From the NCBI GenBank assembly GCA_046328115.1, contig JAXLXE010000003.1, positions 868,001 through 932,000 of the forward strand: a stretch of 64,000 bases of DNA, read 5' to 3'. A program made the position numbers and the translations under genes. Shown piece by piece: positions 34,888 through 44,264 of the stretch. Below the pieces are notes generated by a model. That model was not told the origin of the DNA, did no database searches, and worked only from the letters and a program-made list of their open reading frames with translations. How positions within the stretch are numbered: position 1 is the first letter of the stretch; each line of letters opens with the position of its first letter. Source of the stretch: JAXLXE01 sp046328115 (lineage in GTDB: Bacteria > Chloroflexota > UBA6077 > JACCZL01).

Positions 34888-35529
34888 CAGCGCTTACCTC
34901 CTCCAGGCACTCCGACCAAGTACGGCCCCTTCCCTCCGCCGTGGTTGTGTTGTCCACGACCTCTCCAGTACTATGGGCCGCTCCGACTCCCGCTCCGCTC
35001 TTACCCGTTTCGTGGGGATGCCACTTATCGGGCTCGTCGCTCCCGGGCCACCGTCTGGGCTGGCGCCCCAGCGGTCTCACGCCCCGGGCGGAGACGGGTC
35101 TCTCCTGTTCTCACGACCGCTGTGCCACCGTTCCGCGCCCCATACGCCGCGGGGTTCTTCGGGGCTGCATCTCCAAGCGCTTCACCCCTTCCATGGCCTT
35201 CGCCCAGCAGTTCCAGGCTCGGCTCCCCGTTTTCCCCTTTCGGGCTACGTTCTCGACGCGGCAGGCTTCGCTTCATGCTACGGACCGGTGGCTTGCACCC
35301 TCCCATGGAGGGCTTGACCCCGCGCTTCGACGCCCAGATCTCTCCTGGCGCCGGCGGGCTGCTACAAAGGTGGCTTGGTCCCTCCTCCGGCCGGACTCCC
35401 ACCGGCTAGTCGTCGTGAACTTTCAGGACGCACAACTACTCACGTACCCACGTCCGGGCGGCGTCACAGACATGACACGAACTTGACGGAAGTGCACCGC
35501 TCGACGGCTTGATTCGCTACCCTGGCGGC

Positions 35530-36753
35530 ATGGATGATCGTGCCGCACTGCTCGCGCTCCCCAAAGAACAGCTCGTCGACATCATCCTCGCCCAGCGCGA
35601 GACTATCGCCAGGCTCGAGGCGCTTGTAGTCCAGCTCACGGTTCGGGGTGCCGAGCTCGAGGCCAAGATCGACGAGCTCACCAAACCGCCCGTCACGCCC
35701 GGTAACTCCAACCTGCCACCGTTCTCTGAGGGCTCCACTGGAGCCCGCTCCCGCCCTTCAAGCCGAACCGGGCCGAGCGCCGCGCCCGCAAGCATGGACC
35801 CAAGCGTGGTCACCAGGGCCACTCGCGCCTGCGCCAACCGCCAGACCTGGTGGTCCAGTGCCATGTGGCGGCGTGTCGCGGTTGCGGTCACGCACTCGAT
35901 GCCACGGGCCAGCGGCGGGTGCGTCGCAGCCAGGTGATCGACGTGGTGCCGGCCCGCGCGGTGGTCGTGGAGTCCTGGGCCTACCAGGCCCGCTGCACCG
36001 AGTGTGGCCTGGTCACGGTAGCGGAGCATCCCGCGGGTCTGGAGTCGACGCGGACGTTCGGTCCGGAGCTTGAAACGGCGATTGCCTATCTGCACGAGCG
36101 CCACCATGTCTCGTTCGAGCGGCTGGTCGAGCTGTGCAAGGATCTGTTCGGGGTGCAGCTCAGCGAGGGCGCGGTCGCCAAGGTGTTGCAACGGCTTGGC
36201 GAGCGAGGTGAGACCCGCTACGAGGAGATCAAGGAGTTGGTGCGGGCGAGTCCGGTGATCGGTTCCGACGAGACGGGAGCCCGGGGTGGGCGGTCGGAAC
36301 CGCTGGCACTGGACCTTTCAATCCAAAACGGCCAGCTACCACGTCATCGCGCGGACGCGGAGCGGATCGGTGATCGATGATTTCCTGGACGGTGCGGTCC
36401 CCGATGTCTACAGGCTCCACTGGAGCCTGGCTGCGCGGCAATCAGATGCGTACGCACCGCAGCTACGAGCACCGGCCAAGGCCGGGCAGTTGTGTCTGGC
36501 GCATCAGTTGCGGGAACTGACCCGAGCCGCGGAGCTTGAGCCGGACGCGGCGTGGTGGGCGACCGAGCTGCGGCACGTGTTCGGGCGCGGGATGCGGCTG
36601 CACGCCGAGCGCGCGCAGATCAGCGCGGAGAGCTTCCAACGACGGAAGGTCCGGATCATCAACGCCGCGGAGCGCTTGATCAAAGGGCCACCGTTGGGTA
36701 AGGGCATGGCCCGGCGGCTGCAGCAACGCTACCAGCGGCTATGGTCCGAGTTG
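35530..36753 (+). pseudogene. IS66-family transposase, frameshifted and truncated
   Basis: The N-terminal coiled coil (ALPKEQLVDIILAQRETIARL) and the PGNSNLPP segment are in one frame to about 35727, then a shift moves the reading into the frame of the zinc-binding domain (CRGCGHALD...CTECG). A second one-base shift near 36284 falls inside the catalytic DETGAR region. LCLAHQLRELTRAAE and the KVRIINAAERLIKG helices follow. The second catalytic Asp region (SDAYAPQL) is preceded by about 27 extra bases holding a 17-bp inverted repeat at 36412-36428. The expected C-terminal third is missing because the ISL3 element begins at 36754. This is a dead DDE transposase. Confidence 0.8.
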
Positions 36754-38650
36754 GGTTCTCCCGCACCTTCTGTGAAGGACGGATGTTCCGATTCTGCCCC
36801 TTCGGAGTGGGGCATGGTGTGTGGAGCGGCGGTGACTCATCCCGCGCTGTTTTTGGGTGTTGTGGGCCGGGTAGGTTAGCCGGCGAGGACGCGGCGGCGG
36901 AGCAGGTCGAGCTTCGCTCGGCCATAGCCCTGCCGCTTGATGAGTTTCAGCCGATGCACATGGCCTTCGGCCAGGCCGGTCGACCAGGGGAGCGTGAGCG
37001 CGGCGGTCACGGCCGCCCAGTCCGTCCGCAGCCCGTTCGCGAACGCCACAAACGGCGTCAGACCGCTGCTGTGCGCTTCCTGCACCCACGACTCCAATGC
37101 GCTCACGTCTCGTTGCGCGATGATCGTGCCGAAGCTGATCTTGAGCTGGTAACCACGGGCAAGCTCCGGTACCTCCGCCAGCGCCCGTTCGAGCGTCTGC
37201 CGATCGGTCTCCGACAGCGATTCGCGGGGCCGTCGGCACAACGAGCGCACACTCACCGATCGGCGTTTCGCTCCCGAGCGTGCGGAGCGAGGTGGTCGCC
37301 AGGGGAACAGTGACTGTTCCAGCAACGAATAGCTACCCTGGTACCCCTGGGCGGTGATCTCGCGACAGAGCTGCTGGACCTGTCGGACATTCTGGCAGCC
37401 CGGCTTGCCAGCGGTCCTGCAGGTAGCTCACGAACGGTTGCAGCGTGGGTGATTGCAGCCCGCCCGGGCGCGGCCGTGGCGCTGGCGCTGGCGGAAGCGG
37501 CGCGGCCAGCAAGTTGCGGACGGTTTGACGGTTCATCCCCAGGGCTCGGGCGATGTGCTGGATGCTCTGGCCCGCGGCGCCGCGGCGGTGCACCTCTTCC
37601 CAGCGGGCGCTCCGACGGGCCTGGCGCTCCAGTTGCCGCTGCGCCGCTTTGCTTGCCGTCTTACTTGATGGGTAGGCCGCCGGGCTCGGGACCGCGGGCT
37701 CAACGGCGCGGGTGGGTCCGGTGACGCGGTGTACTCCACGCGGCGACGGTGGCTCCGCAACACTTCGTCGAACGCCCCGGTCGCGTTCATGAGCAGGTGG
37801 AAGCGATCGGCCACCTGGATCGCCTCGGGTGCCCCGGCGGGCGCCTTCAGCGTACGCCCCGGAGCGGTCGCTGGCGATGACCTCGACCCCGGGATGCTCG
37901 CGTAACCACTTCGCCAGCGTGTCCGCCAAACGGTCAGCCAACAGGTCGACCGGGTGGTGGGTTTCCAGATCGATCAGAATCGTCCCGTAGTGATGACCGC
38001 GCCGAAACGCGAAATCGTCGACGCCCAACACCCGCGGGGTGGGGCAGACACGCGGCTCGCGCTTGAGGCTGCGCAACAGGGTATCCGCGCTGACCGGCAA
38101 GCCGACCGTCGCGGCCAGCCGCGCCCCGGCCTCTCCGCCCAGCATCGCGGCCAACTCGACCAGGGTCTGGGTGGCGCCCACGGTGCGGCGGGCGTGTTGC
38201 GCAACCAGGCCGTCGAAGCGTTCGGCGAACGTCTTGCGCGCGCACGCCACGGCCTCACAGCGGAAGCGGCGCGCGGTCAAGAGCAACTGGACGGACCGGC
38301 CGCGCCAGGGCAGATCGACCGGCCGACGCTGATAGCGGCCGTGCACGCGAGCACTCACGGTTCCGCAACTCGGGCAATTCGCCGTGGAGGCGCTGCCTTC
38401 GGCGTCGAGCAGCACCTGCTCGTCGACCAGGCGGATACACCGAATCAACACCATCGGGACCAGGTCAGGCATGGCCGGCACCTCGCGCACGAAGCGGTCG
38501 CCTGCACAGCCTCTGCCGCTACCGGATCACGAATCCGTCACGGCACATCACGAGCGCGTCACACATCCTGGCCGACAGACTCCACGCGCGAGATCGGCCG
38601 CTCCGATCAGGACGGACTCGCCGCCGCGCCACAAGAAGTGCGGGAGAACC
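36754..38650 (-). mobile_element. ISL3-family insertion sequence
   Basis: The terminal inverted repeats are GGTTCTCCCGCACCTTCTGT (from 36754) and, read inward from 38650, GGTTCTCCCGCACTTCTTGT. They share the first 13 bases and much of the rest, and match known ISL3 ends. The 1897-bp element encloses one transposase frame on the minus strand, broken by frameshifts. The 8 bp outside each end differ (CCGAGTTG versus ACTTTTCA), so there is no target duplication. The left flank is IS66 sequence and the right flank is an IS630-like stump, so a deletion or recombination has joined them. Confidence 0.8.
36876..38472 (-). pseudogene. ISL3-family transposase, three frameshifts
   Basis: Assembled across frames this would be a protein of about 530 residues. 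The N-terminal zinc finger (ANCPSCGTVSARVHGRY...CEAVACARKTF) is followed by the DDE domain: VLGVDDFAFRRGHHYGTILID, then VIASDRSGAYAEGA. A shift near 37838 moves to a frame reading ADRFHLLMNATGAFDEV. A second near 37730 returns to the first frame with an HTH-like block (SIQHIARALGMNRQTVRNLL). A third near 37390 leads into the C-terminus (WSTGLAEGHVHRLKLIKRQGYGRAK, with the catalytic Glu), ending at 36876. All catalytic residues survive but are not in one frame. Sequencing errors could mimic this, though the decayed neighbours argue for real decay. Confidence 0.8.
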
Positions 38651-38792
38651 ACTTTTCACGCGGAATCGACATGGAACAAGCGTTTCATGGTGGGCAAGGC
38701 GACGGCGAACAACGCGGCGACCTCGCGTCGAGCCCGACCTCGTCGACCGCAGCGAGCACCCGCCGTCGGAGGTCTTCGGAGTACGTTTACAT
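38651..38792 (-). pseudogene. IS630-like transposase N-terminal stump
   Basis: On the minus strand from 38792 one frame reads TYSEDLRRRVLAAVDEVG right after an early stop. A neighbouring frame continues REVAALFAVALPTMKRL. Joined, these are the helix-turn-helix start of IS630/Tc1-type transposases. The remnant is cut at 38651 by the ISL3 end. It has an early stop and one frameshift, and no catalytic domain remains. Confidence 0.55.
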
Positions 38793-39158
38793 GCGAAAAG
38801 CTTGACAGAAGGCCCACTCCCACGGCACGCCACTGTAGCACTCTCGCCTCCGGACCCATCCCGAACGGAGACATGCTACCATCCCCGGCAACCAACCGAG
38901 AAAACCCACGCGCCCCCCCGGAGTAACACCCGTGATCTATCAAACCACGACGCGCCGCCACTGGCCACCGGGGGAAAAAGGATTCCCACCAAGCGACCCG
39001 GCCTACGATTACGCGCACATCCAAACAGCCCTCCGGCAGCACCCACACATCCGTCCTCGCAGAGTCCCTCCATCCGCCAGCGCAGCGGAATCTGCGACGT
39101 ACCAATGCGAATTAAGTCATAGCTCCACCCCCCATGCGGGAAACCTCCGTAGGCACGC
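38793..39158 (+). other. 366-bp stretch with no recognisable gene
   Basis: No reading frame here has protein-like composition; the longer minus-strand frames are Arg/Gly-rich shadows. TTGACA occurs at 38802-38807 without a matching -10. The stretch marks the change from the GC-rich mobile-element block to the AT-richer surface-polysaccharide genes and probably contains the promoter of the gene starting at 39159. Confidence 0.4.
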
Positions 39159-41093
39159 GTGACACCAAACGCGAGTCATGACGAACGCATCAATACTCTG
39201 ACTGTCGAAGTGCGTTCGCTCGCTGCAAGAATCGCCGCCATCGAAGCACTATCCCACGCAAGCACAGGCAGCAGCGAAGGCCACCCAGGCACTGCCCACT
39301 CCGCCGACACTCGCTCCCTAACACGTATGCGCAACGCGCCTCACACACACCTTCAGCTCCTCGTGGGCTCCTTACCTCTCTTCTGGTGCTCACTGTTCGT
39401 CTACCGCTATGCTGTCTCTGTACCGTTCTCCGACCAATGGTCGTACATCCGCTACTTCGAGGCATGGTACGCCGGTTCGTTCTCACCTCTCATGTTCTTT
39501 CAGCAGCACAACGAACACCGCATTCTGTTCCCATTACTCGTCATGTTCCCCTTAGACCTTCTAACCGGTCTGAACTTTAGAACTAGTCTCGTCGTGAACA
39601 TATCGCTCATCGCATTCGTCCTCATCACGCTTCTCAAGAATCTCAGCGCAAGTCGCCTACCGTGGGGACTCAACCTCTTGCCTGCAGTCACCGTGGGACT
39701 CCTCATCTGCTCTCCGAGGCAAGGAGAGAATCTTCTATTCAGTTTCCAGACCACCATGCTCATGTGTCTCGCGGGATCAACGGCCGCCCTGGCAAGTCTC
39801 TCTCGATCAATCAGACTTGATTGGACATTCGGCGCAGCCACTATCGCCGCAGTCATCGCTTCGTATTCATTCGCGAGCGGCCTGCTCATCTGGCCTGCCG
39901 GTCTCATACTCATTACGTTACCGATCATCGAAAAACTTATCCAGCGCAATTTATCGTCACTGCAAGAATGCTATCCTTTTCTCTCCAGAATCGTCGCGTG
40001 GTGTGTTGTTGGCGGACTAACCGCGGCCACGTACTTTCTCGGCTGGCAACGACCGTCTCATTCAGGTGAAGTGGCTGATGGCTATGCTGGCATTCTGGAG
40101 AATATCCGATTCATGTCTGCGCTTCTCGGCGCCCCGTTCACGGCAGATCCGGCTGCCGCGACGTGGATCGGAGTCATCGCCTGCCTCACGTATATTGCAG
40201 TGGTTCTGGCCTACTTCGCCGGTTCCCTTCCTTGGACAAGAGAGGCGAGGCTTGGAATCACCCTAATCGCGTTTACCTTCGCATTCTCAGCAATGACCGC
40301 AATCGGCAGAACCGCCTTTGGCCTACCCTGGGCCATGACACCACGCTATATATCCTTCACAGAGTTCGCGATCGCTGGAGTCATCATGATTACGACATCA
40401 ACGATGGCCGTTTCCAGGACAATGAGATCGTATGCCGTAGGGACGGTGCTCACCGTAGCATTAGCGATATCCTTCATTCCTAGCTACCAGTGGGGGGAAC
40501 AATTCGGAAGGCAGTGGTTCAATCATCTCACTCTCGGAAAGTACTACCTTCGGACAATCGACATCCAGCCCATGGACCGGATAGCCAGTCTTACTCAGGC
40601 GACTGATCTGGTCTATGCACGCCGACCGTTCCTCGAAGCACGGAGGCTCAGCATATTTGGTGATCCTGTGGAGCTGAACAGCATTCGGATTCAGCAGCCT
40701 CAACCGAGCGCCCAAATCCAGTTTCACATCGACGTGGTCAACGATCAACCAGCGGCCGTGAGATGGCGCCAGGGAATTCCCATCGCCATCAAGGCGACCA
40801 GCGCAACCAGCCTAACCATTGCCGGATGGGCAGCATCCGCACCGGATGGGTCACAGAGTGTCTCGGATATATTTTTCATCCTCGACGATGTAACTCGGGT
40901 GCCGGTTGCCTACGGGATCAAGCGGCCAGACGTCGCACGTATGCTTGGAGTTCCTTGGACCGAGTCGTTCGGATTCGTTGCGTCACTAGATTTGGCCAGA
41001 ATCGGCCCGGGGCAGCATTCAGTTGACTTTGTGATAGGAGATGCAACGAGATACAGCCGTTACCAGGATCGGCTCCTCATCCTCGTGGAATGA
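39159..41093 (+). CDS. Polytopic membrane protein, possibly GT-C-type glycosyltransferase
   Basis: I do not recognise a named family for this protein of up to 644 residues. A short Glu/Leu/Arg coiled-coil-like start (INTLTVEVRSLAARIAAIEAL) is followed by about 11 hydrophobic segments between residues 65 and 460. The first extracytoplasmic loop reads VPFSDQWSYIRYFEAWYAGSF, with acidic and aromatic residues as in GT-C lipid-sugar transferases. Residues after about 480 form a soluble beta-rich domain (IAGWAASAPDGSQSVSDIFFILDDV). The start is uncertain: GTG at 39159, or ATG at 39327 directly before the first span. Base composition is clearly more AT-rich than its neighbours, suggesting recent transfer. 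It heads the surface-sugar cluster, so a role in polysaccharide assembly is plausible. Confidence 0.7.
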   Translation: MTPNASHDERINTLTVEVRSLAARIAAIEALSHASTGSSEGHPGTAHSADTRSLTRMRNAPHTHLQLLVGSLPLFWCSLFVYRYAVSVPFSDQWSYIRYFEAWYAGSFSPLMFFQQHNEHRILFPLLVMFPLDLLTGLNFRTSLVVNISLIAFVLITLLKNLSASRLPWGLNLLPAVTVGLLICSPRQGENLLFSFQTTMLMCLAGSTAALASLSRSIRLDWTFGAATIAAVIASYSFASGLLIWPAGLILITLPIIEKLIQRNLSSLQECYPFLSRIVAWCVVGGLTAATYFLGWQRPSHSGEVADGYAGILENIRFMSALLGAPFTADPAAATWIGVIACLTYIAVVLAYFAGSLPWTREARLGITLIAFTFAFSAMTAIGRTAFGLPWAMTPRYISFTEFAIAGVIMITTSTMAVSRTMRSYAVGTVLTVALAISFIPSYQWGEQFGRQWFNHLTLGKYYLRTIDIQPMDRIASLTQATDLVYARRPFLEARRLSIFGDPVELNSIRIQQPQPSAQIQFHIDVVNDQPAAVRWRQGIPIAIKATSATSLTIAGWAASAPDGSQSVSDIFFILDDVTRVPVAYGIKRPDVARMLGVPWTESFGFVASLDLARIGPGQHSVDFVIGDATRYSRYQDRLLILVE

Positions 41094-41329
41094 GTCCTAT
41101 GCTTGCCATCACCGGGCCTGCTCCTCACGACATCGCGAGCAGCTTACGTGACCGACTAGGGGCCAGAGTGCACCAGGAACCCCTCGCGGCGTGGCGGCAA
41201 AGCGAACAACTAATCGCGCTTCGGCAACTCGTGGCGAAGTCGCCTCGCCGACCGCTTTCTAGGCTGTACGTTGATTCCGGTCGCCGATGCCGGAGGCTCA
41301 CGCTGCACGCGCCCGCGCGCGACGATTGA
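41090..41329 (+). CDS. Small unknown ORF coupled to its neighbours
   Basis: This 79-residue frame begins with ATG overlapping the previous stop (ATGA) and ends one base before the next start. MLAITGPAPHDIASSLRDRL is protein-like, but the tail becomes Arg-rich and unlike a folded domain. It may be a truncated gene or a leader for the epimerase downstream. I do not recognise a family. Confidence 0.35.
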   Translation: MSPMLAITGPAPHDIASSLRDRLGARVHQEPLAAWRQSEQLIALRQLVAKSPRRPLSRLYVDSGRRCRRLTLHAPARDD

Positions 41330-41330
41330 T

Positions 41331-42419
41331 GTGCCCACCCACGTGACAGTCGTCATCACCGGTGGTGCCGGATTCGTTGGCGCCGCCATCTCGATCGCCA
41401 TCAAGCGCCGCTGGTCAGAGCGCGCCGTCATCGCCTTTGACAGCCTGCACCGCCGTGGCTCTGAGCTCAACCTGCCTCGGCTCGCCGAGGCAGGTGTGTC
41501 GTTCATGCACGGCGATGTCCGGTGCGAGGAAGACCTGGACCTCGTTCCTGGCCCGCTATCGCTCCTGATCGACTGCGCGGCGGAACCCTCCGTCACGGCC
41601 GCTTACACACAGTCCCCCCGCGCGGTCCTGACCACCAACCTGGGCGGCACCATCAACTGTTTGGAGCGCGCGCGTCGCGATCGATGCGACGTGGTTCTGC
41701 TGTCCACCAGCCGCGTGTACTCCATCCCCGCCTTGCGCGGGCTTCCCCTGGTCGAGGCTCACACCCGGCTCGCGATGTCCCACACCGAAGCCGTGCCCGG
41801 CGCCTCAGATCGCGGCATCTCTGAAGCGTTCCCCGTTGGCCAACACTGCTCACTCTACGGAGCCAGCAAGCTCGCCTCCGAGCTACTACTGGCCGAGTAC
41901 GCCGCGATGTACGACTTCAGGTTCCTGGTGAATCGGTGTGGCGTTATCGCCGGTCCAGGCCAGTTTGCCCGCTCCGATCAAGGGGTTTTTGCGCTCTGGA
42001 TGTTGCGCCACATGCAGTCGCGCCCGCTTCGGTACATCGGTTGGGGAGGCACCGGTCTCCAGGTGCGCGATCTGCTCCACGTGGAGGATCTCGTGGACCT
42101 GCTGCTGCTCCAGACCGGCGAGATGGAGCGGCACAATGGCAAGACGTACAACGTGGGCGGCGGCGTGCGCGGCAGCCTCTCTCTGCGCGAAACCACCGAG
42201 CTTTGCCATGCCATCACCGGCAACGCGCTGGATCTGGCCTCGGAGCCAACGACGCACCCCGCCGACATCCCGTATTATGTCACCGACTTCAGCCAGCTCA
42301 GCCGCGCCACGGGATGGACTCCCCGCCGTTCACCTGAGGAGATCTTGCGAGACATCCACGCATGGATCACCGGCCTCTCGCCCCAAGAGCTCGCCGTGCT
42401 GGATCCGGGCGCCTCGTGA
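41331..42419 (+). CDS. NAD-dependent epimerase, CDP-paratose/tyvelose epimerase-like
   Basis: This extended short-chain dehydrogenase has about 362 residues. I chose the GTG at 41331, one base after the upstream stop, because the TTG at 41271 adds an unrelated leader. The Rossmann motif is ITGGAGFVGAAI, DVRCEEDLDLV follows, and the catalytic region has STSRVY and YGASKLASE (Tyr and Lys). NRCGVIAGPGQFARSDQGVFALWM and GFGGT-like GWGGTGLQVRDLLHVEDL match the CDP-tyvelose/paratose 2-epimerase subgroup. It probably epimerises or modifies a nucleotide-activated deoxysugar, together with the paralogous enzyme 8 bp downstream. Confidence 0.82.
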   Translation: MPTHVTVVITGGAGFVGAAISIAIKRRWSERAVIAFDSLHRRGSELNLPRLAEAGVSFMHGDVRCEEDLDLVPGPLSLLIDCAAEPSVTAAYTQSPRAVLTTNLGGTINCLERARRDRCDVVLLSTSRVYSIPALRGLPLVEAHTRLAMSHTEAVPGASDRGISEAFPVGQHCSLYGASKLASELLLAEYAAMYDFRFLVNRCGVIAGPGQFARSDQGVFALWMLRHMQSRPLRYIGWGGTGLQVRDLLHVEDLVDLLLLQTGEMERHNGKTYNVGGGVRGSLSLRETTELCHAITGNALDLASEPTTHPADIPYYVTDFSQLSRATGWTPRRSPEEILRDIHAWITGLSPQELAVLDPGAS

Positions 42420-42426
42420 GCACGCA

Positions 42427-43482
42427 ATGACACAGAGACTGCTCATCACCGGCAGTACGGGTCTCATCGGCTCGGAAGCCGCCACCTACTTCGGTACCCG
42501 GGGGTGGCAGGTCACGGGCGTGGATAACAACATGCGCCGCGAATTCTTCGGCGCTGACGGAGACACCACTGCGAACCATCGACGCCTGGTGTCCACCACA
42601 CCCAGCTATGTTCACCGCCCGCTGGACATACGCGATCGCGCAGCGATGATGACCCTGGTGGCAGAGTTACGGCCCAAGCTCATCATCCACTGTGCCGCTC
42701 AGCCGTCGCACGACCTCGCGGCGCGCCGACCGTTCGACGACTTTGACATCAACGCCACCGGCACGCTCAACCTGCTTGAGGCTGCGCGCCAGGCGTGCCC
42801 GGAGAGCCCCTTCATCTTCATGAGCACCAACAAGGTGTATGGAGACGCGCCTAACGAGCTTCCGCTCCGGGAGCTGTCCACGCGGTATGACTACGCGCGG
42901 CCGGAGGACGCCCACGGCGTCGCCGAGTCCATGCGGGTAGATGCCACCACCCATAGCCTCTTTGGCGTGAGCAAGCTGGCCGCGGATGCCATGGTCCAGG
43001 AATATGGGCGGTACTTCGGCATGCCCACGGTCTGCCTCCGTGCGGGCTGCATGACCGGTCCCCAGCACAGTAGCGCGGAGCTGCACGGCTTTCTGGCGTA
43101 CGTAGCACGCGCTGTTGCCGAAAAGCGCACCTATCGCATCTTTGGGTATCTGGGCAAGCAGGTGCGCGACAATATCCACGCCTTTGATCTCTGCACGTTC
43201 TTCGAGCAGTTCTTCGATGCCCCCCGGGCCGGCGCCGTCTACAACATCGGTGGCGGCCGCGCCAACAGCATCAGCGTGCTAGAAGCGCTCGACCAGTTTG
43301 GCCAACTCCTCGGCATCCAGCCTTCGACGGAGTACGTGCCCCAGAACAGAACCGGTGACCACATCTGCTACATCAGCGACCTCAGGCGGCTCAAAACCGA
43401 CTACCCTCAATGGGGCATCACCAGGTCGCTGCCAGAGATCCTTGAGGAGCTAGCCGCGGCTGCGAGGGCGCAGGCCGCCTGA
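42427..43482 (+). CDS. NAD-dependent epimerase, CDP-paratose 2-epimerase-like
   Basis: This 351-residue extended SDR has the Rossmann motif ITGSTGLIGSEAATYF, the CAAQPSHDLAARRPFDDFDINATGT block diagnostic of CDP-paratose 2-epimerase-like enzymes, and MSTNKVYGDAPNELPL. The Tyr-x3-Lys position appears changed: the segment reads SLFGVSKLAADAMVQEYGRYFG, with Phe where Tyr is expected. LRAGCMTGPQHSSAELHGFL follows. It sits in an operon with a second epimerase 7 bp upstream and a GT2 enzyme whose start overlaps its stop by one base. It is expected to make the nucleotide sugar used by the glycosyltransferases here. Confidence 0.82.
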   Translation: MTQRLLITGSTGLIGSEAATYFGTRGWQVTGVDNNMRREFFGADGDTTANHRRLVSTTPSYVHRPLDIRDRAAMMTLVAELRPKLIIHCAAQPSHDLAARRPFDDFDINATGTLNLLEAARQACPESPFIFMSTNKVYGDAPNELPLRELSTRYDYARPEDAHGVAESMRVDATTHSLFGVSKLAADAMVQEYGRYFGMPTVCLRAGCMTGPQHSSAELHGFLAYVARAVAEKRTYRIFGYLGKQVRDNIHAFDLCTFFEQFFDAPRAGAVYNIGGGRANSISVLEALDQFGQLLGIQPSTEYVPQNRTGDHICYISDLRRLKTDYPQWGITRSLPEILEELAAAARAQAA

Positions 43483-44264
43483 TGCTCCTCTCCGTCGTGA
43501 TGCCCGCGCGAAACGAGGAAGGCTCGCTCGCGGCAACCGTGCACGACCTGACCACCACGCTTGACGCGGACGGAATCCCCTTTGAGCTCATCGTTGTCGA
43601 TGACGGCAGCACGGATGAGACCGCCGACATCGCGCAGTCGCTCGGCAGAGCGGATCCACGCGTCCGGTACGTCCGCAACGGTCCACCCCACGGCTTCGGT
43701 CGCGCCGTGCGCGCCGGACTCGACGCGTTCACCGGAGACGCCGTCGTTGTCATGATGAGCGATGGCTCCGATTCTCCGCGGGACGTCGTCCGCTACTACC
43801 GCGTACTTCGCGACGATGCCGACTGTGCCTTCGGATCCCGATTCCTTAGCCAGAGCCAGTTGGTCAACTACCCATTGGTCAAGCTGCTGCTAAATCGGAT
43901 CGCAAATACCGGTATCGCGATTCTCTTTGGCCTCCGGTATGACGACGTCACGAACGCCTTCAAAGGCTACCGCCGCTTCGTGGTGGACGGCTGTCGTCCG
44001 CTGGTATCGCCCCACTTCAACTTCACGGTTGAGCTACCGCTCAAGGCGATCACGCGCGGCTTCAGCTATCGTGTCCTACCCATCTCATGGACCGATCGCA
44101 GCGAGGGGACGTCCCATTTCCGGATCAAGGAAATGGGCAGCCGGTACATCCACATCGTCCTCAGCATCTTCCTGGAGTTCCTGCTCACCCGCGAAGACGT
44201 CAGCTACCCGCATTCGCGGATAGCCCAGGATCGCCGTGCCTGGCGCGAGCGCGCGGGGATATGA
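43482..44264 (+). CDS. GT2 family glycosyltransferase, DPM-like
   Basis: This 260-residue GT-A fold enzyme begins MLLSVVMPARNEEGSLAATV. The nucleotide site is VVDDGSTDET, and MMSDGSDSPRD is in the place of the metal-binding DxD. The DVTNAFKGYRR segment and the C-terminal amphipathic WTDRSEGTSHFRIKEMG resemble polyprenyl-phosphate mannose/glucose synthases. No large membrane domain follows, so it is likely a peripheral enzyme that charges a lipid carrier or sugar acceptor. It overlaps the epimerase by 1 bp and the methyltransferase by 4 bp (ATGA). Confidence 0.85.
   Translation: MLLSVVMPARNEEGSLAATVHDLTTTLDADGIPFELIVVDDGSTDETADIAQSLGRADPRVRYVRNGPPHGFGRAVRAGLDAFTGDAVVVMMSDGSDSPRDVVRYYRVLRDDADCAFGSRFLSQSQLVNYPLVKLLLNRIANTGIAILFGLRYDDVTNAFKGYRRFVVDGCRPLVSPHFNFTVELPLKAITRGFSYRVLPISWTDRSEGTSHFRIKEMGSRYIHIVLSIFLEFLLTREDVSYPHSRIAQDRRAWRERAGI

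Larger units (their letters stand above)
33470..35433 (-). mobile_element. Group II intron with reverse transcriptase
   Basis: On the minus strand the element starts at 35433 with GTGCGTCC, matching the bacterial group II 5' consensus GUGYG. About 545 nt of structured-looking leader precede the maturase ORF (33562-34887). Domain V follows at 33551-33518. The 3' end, after domain VI, is not determinable by eye and is given only to about 40 bp. The intron lies just past the DUF11 gene and next to an IS66 remnant. The sequence behind its 3' end (CTACACCACTTTTGTCACG on the minus strand, about 33395-33420) resembles an insertion-sequence end, so the target was probably another mobile element. Confidence 0.8.

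Noticed and set aside
34013..35080. Minus-strand frame of 355 codons overlapping the intron leader and RT gene
   Set aside because: It covers ribozyme RNA and an alternative frame of the RT; its Gly/Arg-rich translation has no domain.
37333..38490. Programmed frameshifting as an explanation of the ISL3 transposase frames
   Set aside because: Three shifts at scattered sites without slippery heptamers, including one that returns to the first frame, fit decay or sequence errors better.
38656..39105. Minus-strand frame of 149 codons next to the ISL3 element
   Set aside because: Only its last 35 or so codons look like a transposase helix-turn-helix; the rest is Gly/Arg/Trp-rich noise, so only the stump was annotated.
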